This document shows positions 15,825-23,539 of a DNA stretch of 26,761 nucleotides, in pieces. The stretch is from RGIG464 sp045643185 (lineage in GTDB: Bacteria; Myxococcota_A; Bradymonadia; UBA4248). A program made the position numbers and the translations under genes. The stretch covers positions 1-26,761 of the forward strand of contig JAZUKH010000124.1 in the NCBI GenBank assembly GCA_045643185.1, given 5' to 3'. The notes beneath the pieces were generated by a model. It had not been told where the DNA came from. It did not search any database and worked only from the letters and a program-made list of their open reading frames with translations. Positions within the stretch are counted from its first letter, which is position 1, and each line of letters opens with the position of its first letter.

Positions 15825-16850
15825 CTAGAATGTTACCAGTAATCCCCACGGTGTCAAAGTATTGCCCGACATCCACGGCAGGATGATATCGGCCAGGAAG
15901 AGGTATTCGACGCCGGAGAGGGCAATGAATGGGCCGTAAGGAATGGCGAGTTTTGTGGCGGCAGGGGCTGCTTCGTCGGCATCGCCGTTTGTGGCGCTGG
16001 TTTGGGCGTCGTCGGTGTCGTCCTTTTGGCTTTCGTTGATCTCATTGGCGACTTCATTTTTGAAGAATCCGGTCGCATCGCCATTTTGCTGTTTTGCGCC
16101 GACTTTCATGGCAATGAGTGCGCCGACGATGCCTTGGAGGCTTGAGGCGAGGAAGACGAAGGGGAGGGCTTCCCATCCGAGGAAAGCCCCGATCATGGCC
16201 ATCATCCAGATGTCACCGCCGCCCATGCCGATACGTTTGGTGACGAGATAATACAGTCCAATGATCGCGATGACGATGCCGCCGCCGATGAGGCCGCCGA
16301 GCAGTGCGTCCACAACGTCAATATTACCAAGAATGGATACAAAAGGAAATGTTTCTGGAATGACCCAGGCCGTGAGAACGCCAAGTCCCGCCATGGGCAG
16401 CGTGATCTCGGGCGGCAATTCGGTGGTGTCGTAGTCGATGAGGGCGAGTGCCAGACAGGCGATCGCGAACAGCGTGAGTGCGACAAACAGCACGAGGGTC
16501 TTCCAGAGCATGCCGTCTTGAAGCAGGAACGGCAAGGTGGGCACGACGACCTGATGGCAAAGCAGCGCGCCGAAGATCGCGCCGATACTTTCGACAATGA
16601 CGTATCTTGGCGAGATAGGTTCTTTGCAGTTTCGACACTTGGCGCGCAACATTAGCCAACTGATGATCGGAATGTTGTCATACCACTTGATGCGATGGCC
16701 GCATTTTGGGCAGGCGCTCGGCGGCGAAACGACCGATTCGTGCCTCGGCACGCGCCAGATCACGACATTTGAGAAGGAGGCAACGCACGCAGCAAAGGCA
16801 ATACAAAAGAAATAGGCCCAGGGGGTAATGTCAGAAACGAAATCTTGCAT
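15825..16850 (-). CDS. pilD: Type IV prepilin peptidase / N-methyltransferase (A24 family)
   Basis: This 341-aa polytopic inner-membrane protein starts with a membrane helix. It carries the N-terminal domain with the zinc-binding pairs C47xxC50 and C72xxC75. This form usually has both prepilin cleavage and N-methylation activity. Catalytic aspartates are expected at D139/D141 in LIDYDTTELP and at D213 in GMGGGD (208-213), the aspartyl-protease signature of the family. Unlike short PilD proteins, it has a hydrophilic insert of about 45 residues (about 255-300; rich in Asp, Asn and Ala) before the last helix. It would process type IV pilins or type II secretion pseudopilins; no pilin gene is in the window. 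The ATG is preceded by cgcaaaacc with no clear Shine-Dalgarno sequence, exactly as for the kinase gene downstream. Confidence 0.94.
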   Translation of the reverse strand: MQDFVSDITPWAYFFCIAFAACVASFSNVVIWRVPRHESVVSPPSACPKCGHRIKWYDNIPIISWLMLRAKCRNCKEPISPRYVIVESIGAIFGALLCHQVVVPTLPFLLQDGMLWKTLVLFVALTLFAIACLALALIDYDTTELPPEITLPMAGLGVLTAWVIPETFPFVSILGNIDVVDALLGGLIGGGIVIAIIGLYYLVTKRIGMGGGDIWMMAMIGAFLGWEALPFVFLASSLQGIVGALIAMKVGAKQQNGDATGFFKNEVANEINESQKDDTDDAQTSATNGDADEAAPAATKLAIPYGPFIALSGVEYLFLADIILPWMSGNTLTPWGLLVTF

Positions 16851-16904
16851 GGTTTTGCGATAAATTTTGAAGAATTTTGAATGGAACGGTTGAGTTTTTT
16901 GTGG

Positions 16905-16980
16905 GAGGGGGAAGTGTCCCCCTGAGCGGCTATTTTTTTTTCAAAAAAATACGCCGCTACCCCCTCGCCCTGCGGGGCTC
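16905..16980. repeat. Bulged-G hairpin element, copy C (inverted)
   Basis: Read on the minus strand, this gives gcggc, bulged G, TATTTTTTT, loop G, A-run closing ATA, and gccgc (plus-strand 16926-16957). It is preceded by a ccctcgccctgcggggc-like block and followed by a second hairpin with ggggga/tccccc arms. Layout and flanks match copies at 4484 and 26246, in the opposite orientation. It lies between the FAM20-like lipoprotein gene and pilD. Confidence 0.8.
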
Positions 16981-17031
16981 AGAACGTGGTGAAACAACCA
17001 TTGCGAGGCGTGTTGCAGCCGCGAGGCGTGT

Positions 17032-18273
17032 TTATTCGAAAAACAGGGTTTGTTCTTCACCGTTTTGCGCGACGAGCTGGTCGATCGTGTTGAGGAAATA
17101 CTGACGCTGTGCCCAGAATGTCTCAAAGCGCTCGCGATCGAACGACGTGGCATTGGGAAACAGTCGCTCGAGGGTGCGATCGTGATCCCAGGCGCGAATG
17201 GCTTCGACCGTGATTCGCGAAAAGCGCTGAATTGCTTGGACATGCTTGCGTGGTTTGGGATTCACTGTTTGTGAAAACGCTGCGCCGTTGTCGATCGAAA
17301 CAAAGCGCTGGTTCGCGATCTGGCAGTTAACGCCGTAAAATGCTTGGTTGCTGCTGTAACGGTCCCAGTTGTTCGTGAGCAGGTCGAGCACGAGCATGTT
17401 TGAGATTTGAAGCGCAATGTCGTATGCCGAGGCGTCTGCGAGGTGCTTTTTGAGCTTGGACGCGAGATGTTCGGCGCGTTCAGAATGGTTTTTTGCCACA
17501 AACGCCTCGATACTATCTATCGCCTTGTGATTTTTTAATTCGTCTTTGGAGAGCGCGAACCACGGCAGCCAGATATCTTCGTATTCGATGGGAAAATCCG
17601 CGTAGTCGGGGATCCAGGTCTTCATGGTGCCGGTGACGAGATCCTGGTCGTTCTGGCGCGTGAGCGTGAGATCTTTAAACTCTTCACTGGCGTTTGGGTT
17701 GGATGGAATGCGCGCGTAGAGTCCCGAAAATTGACGATATTCGAACGACACCGGGGTGTTTTTGGGAATGTCGAAGCGGCATCGCATGAGGGGACAGAGT
17801 CGATAGGCCGCGATCTCGGCGCGTGGATTGGTTTGTTTTCGCGATTGAAGCGGTTTGAAGGCGGCAAATGTTTGTTTGTCTTTGATCAGTCGATAGACGA
17901 GCGAGGAGCCTCCGCCCAGTTTTTTGATGGCAGTGACGTCGACGTCGTTGACGAGTGGCTGCATATCCGCGTTGTAGTCGGGATGCTGGTCGTAGATCTG
18001 GTCGAACGCCTGGTTGAGGTCGTCATGGGTGCCGAATTTGATTTCAGCGTTTTGAATGGCGAGCAACGCGTCATCGAACTGGTTTTGTGCAGCGAGGCTA
18101 CGGGCGTTTTGGATGGCGGCTTCGAGGGGAGAAACAGGCGCCTCTGGTGGAACCGGAATTTCTGGCTCGGTTTCAGCCTGGACGGGGGCTGGCGCTTCGT
18201 TTGCCTGCTTGTTTTGGCAGGACAAGCCGGGTATCAGGCACAAGATTACGAGCAAAAGGGAACGATATTTCAT
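17032..18273 (-). CDS. Predicted exported lipoprotein with FAM20-like atypical kinase domain
   Basis: The start is ATG 18273; the frame is open to 18324, but the chosen start gives a clean lipoprotein signal ending at Cys19 (LIPGLSC). The product has 413 aa: a Pro/Glu-rich linker, a short helical stretch (about 50-95), then a kinase-like domain. Key residues match secretory-pathway FAM20 kinases as I recall them: a Gly-rich GGGSSLVYR, the nucleotide-binding Lys140 in FKP, Glu153 in AEIAAYRL, catalytic Asp304 in NNWDRYSSNQ, and metal-binding Asp328 in SIDNGAAF. HipA and CotH kinases share parts of this, but AEIAA plus DNG fits FAM20 best. All key residues are present, so activity is possible. 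Where it acts, outside the cytoplasm, and what supplies ATP there are open questions. The neighbours are a prepilin peptidase (same strand) and a divergent uridine phosphorylase. Confidence 0.72.
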   Translation of the reverse strand: MKYRSLLLVILCLIPGLSCQNKQANEAPAPVQAETEPEIPVPPEAPVSPLEAAIQNARSLAAQNQFDDALLAIQNAEIKFGTHDDLNQAFDQIYDQHPDYNADMQPLVNDVDVTAIKKLGGGSSLVYRLIKDKQTFAAFKPLQSRKQTNPRAEIAAYRLCPLMRCRFDIPKNTPVSFEYRQFSGLYARIPSNPNASEEFKDLTLTRQNDQDLVTGTMKTWIPDYADFPIEYEDIWLPWFALSKDELKNHKAIDSIEAFVAKNHSERAEHLASKLKKHLADASAYDIALQISNMLVLDLLTNNWDRYSSNQAFYGVNCQIANQRFVSIDNGAAFSQTVNPKPRKHVQAIQRFSRITVEAIRAWDHDRTLERLFPNATSFDRERFETFWAQRQYFLNTIDQLVAQNGEEQTLFFE

Positions 18274-18420
18274 GGCAAAGCCTTGGATCGAGTGAAAAGC
18301 TGCGACGAAAGTCGCAAAAATCATTGGATTTTAGCAGAAATGAGTTGAAAAGGCTTGTGCGTATTCAGTAAAATCCACGTCCCTGCGATTGGCGCGGGTT
18401 TAAGCATTAGGAGAAATTCA
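18274..18420. promoter_or_regulatory. Divergent promoter region
   Basis: On the plus strand, ttgaaa (18345-18350), an 18-bp spacer and taaaat (18369-18374) form a plausible sigma-70 promoter for the uridine phosphorylase gene. On the minus-strand side, tgcgac-gaaa-gtcgca (18301-18316) is a small hairpin within the leader of the lipoprotein gene. Confidence 0.5.
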
Positions 18421-19167
18421 ATGAGACAGTATCATGTCCAGCTCGAAAGGGGCGAAGTCGGTCGTTATGTTCTTCTTCCCGGTAATCCACAGCGTGTAGA
18501 GAAAATGGCGCAGTATCTTGAGAACGCGCATTTTGTTCGCCAGAACCGCGAATACTGCACGTGGACGGGCGAGCTTCTTGGTGAGAAGGTTTCTATCGTG
18601 TCGACGGGTATTGGTGGTCCTTCCGCAGCCATTTGTATGGAAGAACTTGGTGAGATCGGCGTTGATACGTTTATTCGTACGGGGACGTGTGGCATGCTTC
18701 AGCCTGGCCATGGTCGCGGCGAAGTCGTCATTGCGACGGGTTCCGTTCGTGGTGGTGCGACGGCCGATGCCTATGTGCCGCGTTCTTTCCCGGCCATTGC
18801 GAATCACGACATCGTGACTGACCTCATTGAAGCCGCGCGTGGCCGTGGCTACACACACTCGGTTGGTATCATTCAGTGCAAAGACGCGTTTTATCTTGAA
18901 GATCCTGTGAAGCTGCCGCGCGCGAAGCAGGTCGAAATGGAATGGGAAATGTGGCGTCGCGCCGGTGTCGTGGCGAGCGAGATGGAATCCGATACGTTGT
19001 TCGTTATCGCTTCGATCCGTGGCTATCGAATGGGCACCGTGTTGATGTCGCTTGGCGGCACAGCCGGTGATACTGAAATGGTCGGGACGTCCAAAGACGA
19101 GCTCGATCGTATGACCACGACCGCGATCGATGCGCTGAAGATCCGTATTCAGAAAGACCGCGCATAA
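18421..19167 (+). CDS. udp: Uridine phosphorylase (nucleoside phosphorylase family)
   Basis: The start is ATG 18421, with aggag about 7 nt upstream; the frame extends upstream to 18355 without support. The 248-aa protein belongs to the PNP/UDP family. It has a phosphate-binding GNPQR (21-25), STGIGGPS (61-68), RTGTCGMLQP (86-95, the uridine phosphorylase form of this motif) and the ribose-binding ASEMES (185-190). It cleaves uridine with phosphate to uracil and ribose-1-phosphate for pyrimidine salvage in the cytoplasm. The size is close to E. coli Udp (about 253 aa). It appears to be a single-gene unit ended by the hairpins at 19187-19252. A purine-specific role is less likely given the TGTCG motif and the absence of the PNP signature. 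Confidence 0.9.
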   Translation: MRQYHVQLERGEVGRYVLLPGNPQRVEKMAQYLENAHFVRQNREYCTWTGELLGEKVSIVSTGIGGPSAAICMEELGEIGVDTFIRTGTCGMLQPGHGRGEVVIATGSVRGGATADAYVPRSFPAIANHDIVTDLIEAARGRGYTHSVGIIQCKDAFYLEDPVKLPRAKQVEMEWEMWRRAGVVASEMESDTLFVIASIRGYRMGTVLMSLGGTAGDTEMVGTSKDELDRMTTTAIDALKIRIQKDRA

Positions 19168-19186
19168 AACATAAAAACGAAGTATT

Positions 19187-19252
19187 TGCACGCCGATCAG
19201 GGCGTGCAAATTCACAAAATAAAAAAAAGGCACGCTATTGCGTGCCTTTTTT
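19187..19252. terminator. Hairpin plus bidirectional intrinsic terminator
   Basis: A first hairpin, tttgcacgcc/gggcgtgcaaa (about 19185-19210), follows the uridine phosphorylase gene. Then ggcacgc (19229-19235) and gcgtgcc (19240-19246), with loop tatt, are flanked by an A-run on the left and six T on the right. This can end transcription from both convergent genes. Confidence 0.92.
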
Positions 19253-19256
19253 GATT

Positions 19257-20159
19257 TTAGATAAGGTTTCCGCCACCGGAGGGGATATTCTGACCATTGA
19301 CGACGGGGCCAACGGGGACGAAAGGCGGCGCGAAGGACGGGATGTTACCGGTCCCCATAACGAGGTTGACCATCTGGGATGAGACCCAAATGAGGAAGCC
19401 TGTTGCGAGGCATGTGGCGATGGCTTCAAAGACCGTGTCATAAATTTTGTCGTTTGACTTGTCTTTGAGGTTGCTGGGGAAGTTATCGATCATGGCTTTT
19501 TTAAGCTTCATCGGCGTGGTGATATCGGCAAGCCCGGTAGAGGGGCATGCGATGAGCGGCCATGTGACGTTCGGCATGGGCGGTGCGACGGGGCCGGGGA
19601 AAGCCGCGAAGGCTGGGTACCATGGGGCAGCCGGGATCGTGAGGCCGTCGATGTAATTTTTGAGGCATTTGGCAACGCCTTTGGCGACGGCATCGCGCCA
19701 TTTTGCGAAGCTCTTTCCGCCGCTGATCTCAGCGTGACCGGGATAGCTTTTGAAGAGGGCTTCAAAATCGGAAGTCGTGGTGAGGCAACCTTTTGAACCA
19801 GTGGCAACTGGGCCGTTGATCTTAATATTTTTGAAGAAGAGCGTGGGGCGCCAGATGTTGAAGGCGTACGACGTTGCATCGATCATCGTGTAGATGAAGG
19901 ACTTGTAGAACGCGGTCATGGTCGTGGCTGCAGAGAAGTGGTAGGATTGGGGATCCTGAGTTCCGAAGTAGGAAAGAATACCGTCAGCAGCCGGGTAACC
20001 CATACCCCAGTTGGCCTGACCTACGCCGGTGACATAGTTTTTGTTGTCGTCATCGCTTTTCTGTTGCGGTGCCTGCCAACTGTCCTGAGGCGGCATCTTG
20101 TGCTGATGGGCCGCGACGGAAAGGTCAGCCAAAACCTTCACAAAATTCACTGTCGTCAT
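19257..20159 (-). CDS. Unrecognised 300-aa protein with conserved Pro/Trp-rich core
   Basis: The start is ATG 20159, with a strong ggaggta (20164-20170) upstream. There is no signal peptide. The N-terminal ~60 residues are hydrophilic. The middle holds AFNIWRPTLFFKNIKINGPV and GCLTTTSDFE. Next comes a Pro/aromatic-rich core, PWYPAFAAFPGPVAPPMPNV (about 185-204). Near the end is a hydrophobic helix (about 250-272, around ATCLATGFLIWVSSQMVNLV) followed by a Pro/Gly-rich tail, SFAPPFVPVGPVVNGQNIPS. The distinctive core and strong translation signal make it a real gene. The pattern reminds me of small proteins encoded among phage-tail-like or type VI secretion genes in deltaproteobacteria, but I cannot verify that and no such genes are nearby. 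Function is unassigned. Confidence 0.72.
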   Translation of the reverse strand: MTTVNFVKVLADLSVAAHQHKMPPQDSWQAPQQKSDDDNKNYVTGVGQANWGMGYPAADGILSYFGTQDPQSYHFSAATTMTAFYKSFIYTMIDATSYAFNIWRPTLFFKNIKINGPVATGSKGCLTTTSDFEALFKSYPGHAEISGGKSFAKWRDAVAKGVAKCLKNYIDGLTIPAAPWYPAFAAFPGPVAPPMPNVTWPLIACPSTGLADITTPMKLKKAMIDNFPSNLKDKSNDKIYDTVFEAIATCLATGFLIWVSSQMVNLVMGTGNIPSFAPPFVPVGPVVNGQNIPSGGGNLI

Positions 20160-20500
20160 GTTTTACCTCCATAACTAGTAAACAAAATAAGCCTGGGGGA
20201 ATTTTAGCAAGTTTTGCGCCGTTCGTCACAACTTTTTACGTGTGTTTGTATGCTTGCCATGTTGGACGACCATTCTGTGTGGTTCGTTCGCAATTCGTTG
20301 TGATACAAGCATGATCGTGGTGTGAACGCGTGACAAAACGTTTGTGACGGCATCGCGCCCGAGACAGATCAAGGCATGGTTTAGCTGGATGAAATGCCAT
20401 TGTTTGGGGTCTGTTGTCCCCATGTTTACTCAGGGCTAGCAATCCTTTATAATCGAAGCGCGTTGTGTTTTCAGAGTCACGCCTCTTAAAGGAATTATTT
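20160..20500. promoter_or_regulatory. Divergent intergenic region with a good promoter for the exoribonuclease gene
   Basis: No gene is seen here. On the plus strand, tttact (20425-20430), a 17-bp spacer and a perfect tataat (20448-20453) form a convincing sigma-70 promoter about 45 bp before the ATG at 20501. The middle contains small symmetric motifs: tcacaac near 20226 with gttgtga near 20298, the near-palindrome gtgaacgcgtgac around 20321, and aaacgttt around 20337. These could be operator sites. The leftward promoter for the 300-aa gene is not obvious. Confidence 0.6.
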
Positions 20501-22603
20501 ATGTCTCAACATCTTACCGTGTCCGATCATGCCGTCGTCGAGTTTGTCGACAAGGGTAAATATCAGCTTGGCTTTGTCGTTTCTGTCGATACGAAGGCGT
20601 CGAAAGTGAAACTTATCAACCAGCTGAAGCGGGAGGTAATGTTGCCTGTGCGTCAGGTCATGCATGTGTTGACGAACAACGCGGGCATTTCGCTGACCCT
20701 GCCGATCTCAAACATCGCTGATATTCTCACCTCGATCGAGCTCAAGGCACAAAGTCAGGCCAGCCAGATCGATATTGAGGAACTCTGGCAGCTGACGGCC
20801 GAAGAATCGAGCGAGGTCGAACTGGACATGCTCGTAGCGCTGAACTTTTCGAATCCGGATGCGGAACAACGTCTTGCGATGATCCGGTCGCTTCGCGCCG
20901 ACCGCATTTACTTTAAGGAAACGACGTCCGAAATGTATCAACTTCGTTCGGCGGACGCCGTGGCCGATATCAAACGTCAGATCGCTGTTTTGGCTGAACG
21001 CGATGCCTATCGCGAACGCTTTGTTGATGAAGCAGAACAAATCTTGAAACTCGCCACGGCCTCTGAACGCGAGGAGGCCATCGAAAACCGCGACCACTCG
21101 CTCGATGGCGCGTACAACACGATTCAGGATTACGCCCTGTTTGGCGCGGAATCCAAGGTTCAGGCCGAAGCTGAGTTGTTATTGAGCCTGCTTCAGAAAC
21201 GTTTGAACCGAGGTTTTTCGGGCACGGCGCATTTGCGTGCACGCTCGTTGCTGTTTGAACTTGGTTACTGGCCGGCTGACACAAACGTCGCATTGTTGCG
21301 CCATGACATTCAGCGTGAATTCGGGGATGTCGTCGAAGCCGAGGCGTTTCAACTTTATCAGTCGTCCGGCGATTTCTCTAATCGTTGTGATCTGACGGCG
21401 TTGAACGTGTTTTCTATCGACGACATTGAGACAAAAGACATCGACGATGCGCTTTCACTCGAGCGTTTGGAGGGCGGTCGACTTCGCTTGGGCGTGCACA
21501 TCGCTTGTCCGCCTGCGTCTTTTGCCTATGGGTCGCCGATGGAGCTGGCGGCACGCGGCCGTGGCACCTCGCTCTACCTTGCCGAAGCCCGTATTCCAAT
21601 GTTGCCACCCATCGTGAGCGAAAACGCGTTGTCTTTGATGGAAGGCGGTAAACGCGCCGCCATGTCATTTTTGATCACCTACGATGCCGAATACAACGTG
21701 GTGGATCGCGAAATCGTGCGATCCGTTGTGCAGTCCAAACATCGTTTGACGTATGAAACTGCGGAACAGATGCTCGAAGCAGGTATCGATGAGACAAGTG
21801 ATGACCTGCGAACGATCCTGGAGATCACCGAGTCGAATGCGGCACAACGTCACGCGGCGGGCGCCATTGACGTGAATCTGCCTGAAAACAAAGTCGTTTT
21901 TGATGCCGAGACGCGTCGCTATTCACTCGTGCCCGTCGATAACAGCATGATGAGTCGTCAACTCGTTGCGGAGTGCATGATCATCGCGAATGCCTGGGTC
22001 GCCGCGTATTGCGCGGAACACGAGATTCCAGTGCTTTATCGCACTCAGCCCGAACCGAGTAATATGCCAAGTCAGGAAGAACTCGATGCCATGTTGAATG
22101 ACATTATTCGTGCCTTGAGCATGCGTCGTTGCATGTCACCGGCGGTTTCTTCGACCACACCGGGCAAACATGCTGGTCTGGGGCTTGAAGCCTATCTGCA
22201 GGCCACAAGTCCGTTACGCCGCTACGGTGACCTTATGGTCCACTACCAGCTTGACCAGTATTTGCAAAACGGTGTGCCGGCTTTCGATGCTGAGGCGTAT
22301 GCCACAGCCATGACGGCCGTCGAAGGTCCGTTATCCTCTGCCAACGCGGCTTCGCGAGAAGCCAATCAGTATGCATCACTCGCCTATTTGCAGCAGGAGC
22401 GCGAGCAGCTGTTCGAAGCTATGATCGTGCAATATAACCCGGAACGCCCGGATCATCCGCAGATCATTTTGCTGGACACACAAGTGCGCGCGACCATCTC
22501 GTTGCGTAAACATTTGGTGCCCGGTACCATGATCAAAGTGCGTATCGACAATGTCAATCCGGAGGATGGCACGCTCGTTGTTCAGTTCGTCAGCGAGGTT
22601 TAG
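20501..22603 (+). CDS. RNase II/RNase R-family 3'-5' exoribonuclease
   Basis: The start is ATG 20501, with aaagga about 9 nt upstream and the promoter at 20425-20453; the open frame from 20465 starts too close to that promoter. The 700-aa product has a short N-terminal beta domain (about 11-57), a helical region, then the RNB catalytic domain (about 295-620). Aspartates D307, D313, D315 and D316 in SIDDIETKDIDDA match the magnesium-binding set of RNase II. The late RNB motif ATSPLRRYGDL is present, and the last ~60 residues look like an S1-type RNA-binding end. The N-terminal layout is nearer the cyanobacterial/chloroplast RNase II type than the E. coli cold-shock-domain type. It degrades single-stranded RNA to nucleotides in the cytoplasm. 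It is transcribed alone and ended by a strong terminator. Confidence 0.9.
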   Translation: MSQHLTVSDHAVVEFVDKGKYQLGFVVSVDTKASKVKLINQLKREVMLPVRQVMHVLTNNAGISLTLPISNIADILTSIELKAQSQASQIDIEELWQLTAEESSEVELDMLVALNFSNPDAEQRLAMIRSLRADRIYFKETTSEMYQLRSADAVADIKRQIAVLAERDAYRERFVDEAEQILKLATASEREEAIENRDHSLDGAYNTIQDYALFGAESKVQAEAELLLSLLQKRLNRGFSGTAHLRARSLLFELGYWPADTNVALLRHDIQREFGDVVEAEAFQLYQSSGDFSNRCDLTALNVFSIDDIETKDIDDALSLERLEGGRLRLGVHIACPPASFAYGSPMELAARGRGTSLYLAEARIPMLPPIVSENALSLMEGGKRAAMSFLITYDAEYNVVDREIVRSVVQSKHRLTYETAEQMLEAGIDETSDDLRTILEITESNAAQRHAAGAIDVNLPENKVVFDAETRRYSLVPVDNSMMSRQLVAECMIIANAWVAAYCAEHEIPVLYRTQPEPSNMPSQEELDAMLNDIIRALSMRRCMSPAVSSTTPGKHAGLGLEAYLQATSPLRRYGDLMVHYQLDQYLQNGVPAFDAEAYATAMTAVEGPLSSANAASREANQYASLAYLQQEREQLFEAMIVQYNPERPDHPQIILLDTQVRATISLRKHLVPGTMIKVRIDNVNPEDGTLVVQFVSEV

Positions 22604-22668
22604 TCGGACAACTTGTAGAATTATGTCAGGGCTTTGATCTGACACTCTATTTAGGCGCCGTTGGTGCC

Positions 22669-22695
22669 AGCTCCCCCGGTCGGGGGAGCTTTTTA
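22669..22695 (+). terminator. Intrinsic terminator after the exoribonuclease gene
   Basis: The perfect hairpin agctcccccg/cgggggagct with loop gt (22669-22690) is followed by a T-run (ttttt, 22691-22694 region). It ends the plus-strand unit and lies 90 bp from the end of the convergent pyrH gene. Confidence 0.92.
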
Positions 22696-22779
22696 TGACA
22701 CGTCATTCCGTCAAATAGCAACCCAGTCGGTCGCTCTGTCATGGAAATTGACTGAATGGCATAAGGACTATGCGTTAAA

Positions 22780-23460
22780 CTAGTCGACGAGGGTCGATTT
22801 AGCGTTGTCGCTGAGAATGGCGTCGAGGTTGGCAAGCTCGTCAACACAGCAGACGCGAAGTTTCATGCCGTTTTCTTTGCAAAGCACCATGGCGGTGAGA
22901 TCCATAACGCCGAGGTTCTGGGCGATGGCATCGTCAAAGCGAATGTGTTCGTATCGCTTGGCATCACTGTATTTGTTGGGGTCTTTGTCGTAGATGCCGT
23001 CGACCTTGGTCGCTTTGATGAGAATATCGCAATTCAGTTCGAGGGCACGGAGTGCCGCCGCCGAATCGGTGGTAAAATAGGGATTCGAGGTGCCGCCGGC
23101 GACCAGAATGATGGTTTTTTGACTCAGTTCTTTTCTGGCTTCGGGAATGTCGTAGTGCGTAGCAAGCGAATTGACGCTGCTGACAGCGTGTGCAGTGTAG
23201 CCCTGGGCGATGAGGTGTTGTTCGAGGGTCATGCAGTTGATGACTGTTGCCATCATGCCAATCTGGTCAGCCTTTGAACGATCGAGCCCTTTCGTTGATT
23301 TTCCGCGCAGAATGTTGCCGCCGCCCGTGACAATGGCGAGTTCGTGGTTTTTGGAGATCTCACCGAGGATCTTCGCGAAATTCTTGAGGGTGTCAGCATC
23401 CAAACCGATGCCCTGAGGGCCGCCGAGGACTTCACCGCTAAGTTTGAGCATGATACGCAT
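22780..23460 (-). CDS. pyrH: UMP kinase
   Basis: This 226-aa protein belongs to the amino-acid-kinase fold. KLSGEVL (6-12) is the phosphate-binding start, TGGGN (45-49) follows, then ADQIGMMATVIN (64-75) and AGGTSNPYFTTDSAA (about 116-130), the UMP-kinase-specific region, and KVDGIYDKDP near 147. It phosphorylates UMP to UDP with ATP, is usually a hexamer, and is regulated by UTP/GTP. It is about ten residues shorter than most PyrH, lacking the few residues before the first strand. The start is ATG 23460, with aaggag 8 nt upstream. It follows clpX on the same strand but is separated from it by a terminator at 23484-23515, so it probably has its own promoter or depends on read-through. The more common neighbours tsf and frr are absent. 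Confidence 0.95.
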   Translation of the reverse strand: MRIMLKLSGEVLGGPQGIGLDADTLKNFAKILGEISKNHELAIVTGGGNILRGKSTKGLDRSKADQIGMMATVINCMTLEQHLIAQGYTAHAVSSVNSLATHYDIPEARKELSQKTIILVAGGTSNPYFTTDSAAALRALELNCDILIKATKVDGIYDKDPNKYSDAKRYEHIRFDDAIAQNLGVMDLTAMVLCKENGMKLRVCCVDELANLDAILSDNAKSTLVD

Positions 23461-23483
23461 TTTGAATTCTCCTTCCCGTGTTT

Positions 23484-23515
23484 GAAAAAAAAAGCCCGGC
23501 GAATGGCACCGGGCT
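23484..23515 (-). terminator. Intrinsic terminator of clpX
   Basis: The arms agcccgg (23493-23499) and ccgggct (23509-23515) are followed, on the minus strand, by nine U (A-run at 23485-23493). It lies 25 bp past the clpX stop and before pyrH. Confidence 0.9.
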
Positions 23516-23539
23516 ATGTTTTAAGGCGCGAACGACAGT

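Noticed and set aside
18274..18324. Extended N-terminus of the FAM20-like lipoprotein
   Set aside because: Starting at 18273 gives a proper lipoprotein signal peptide; the longer form would bury it.
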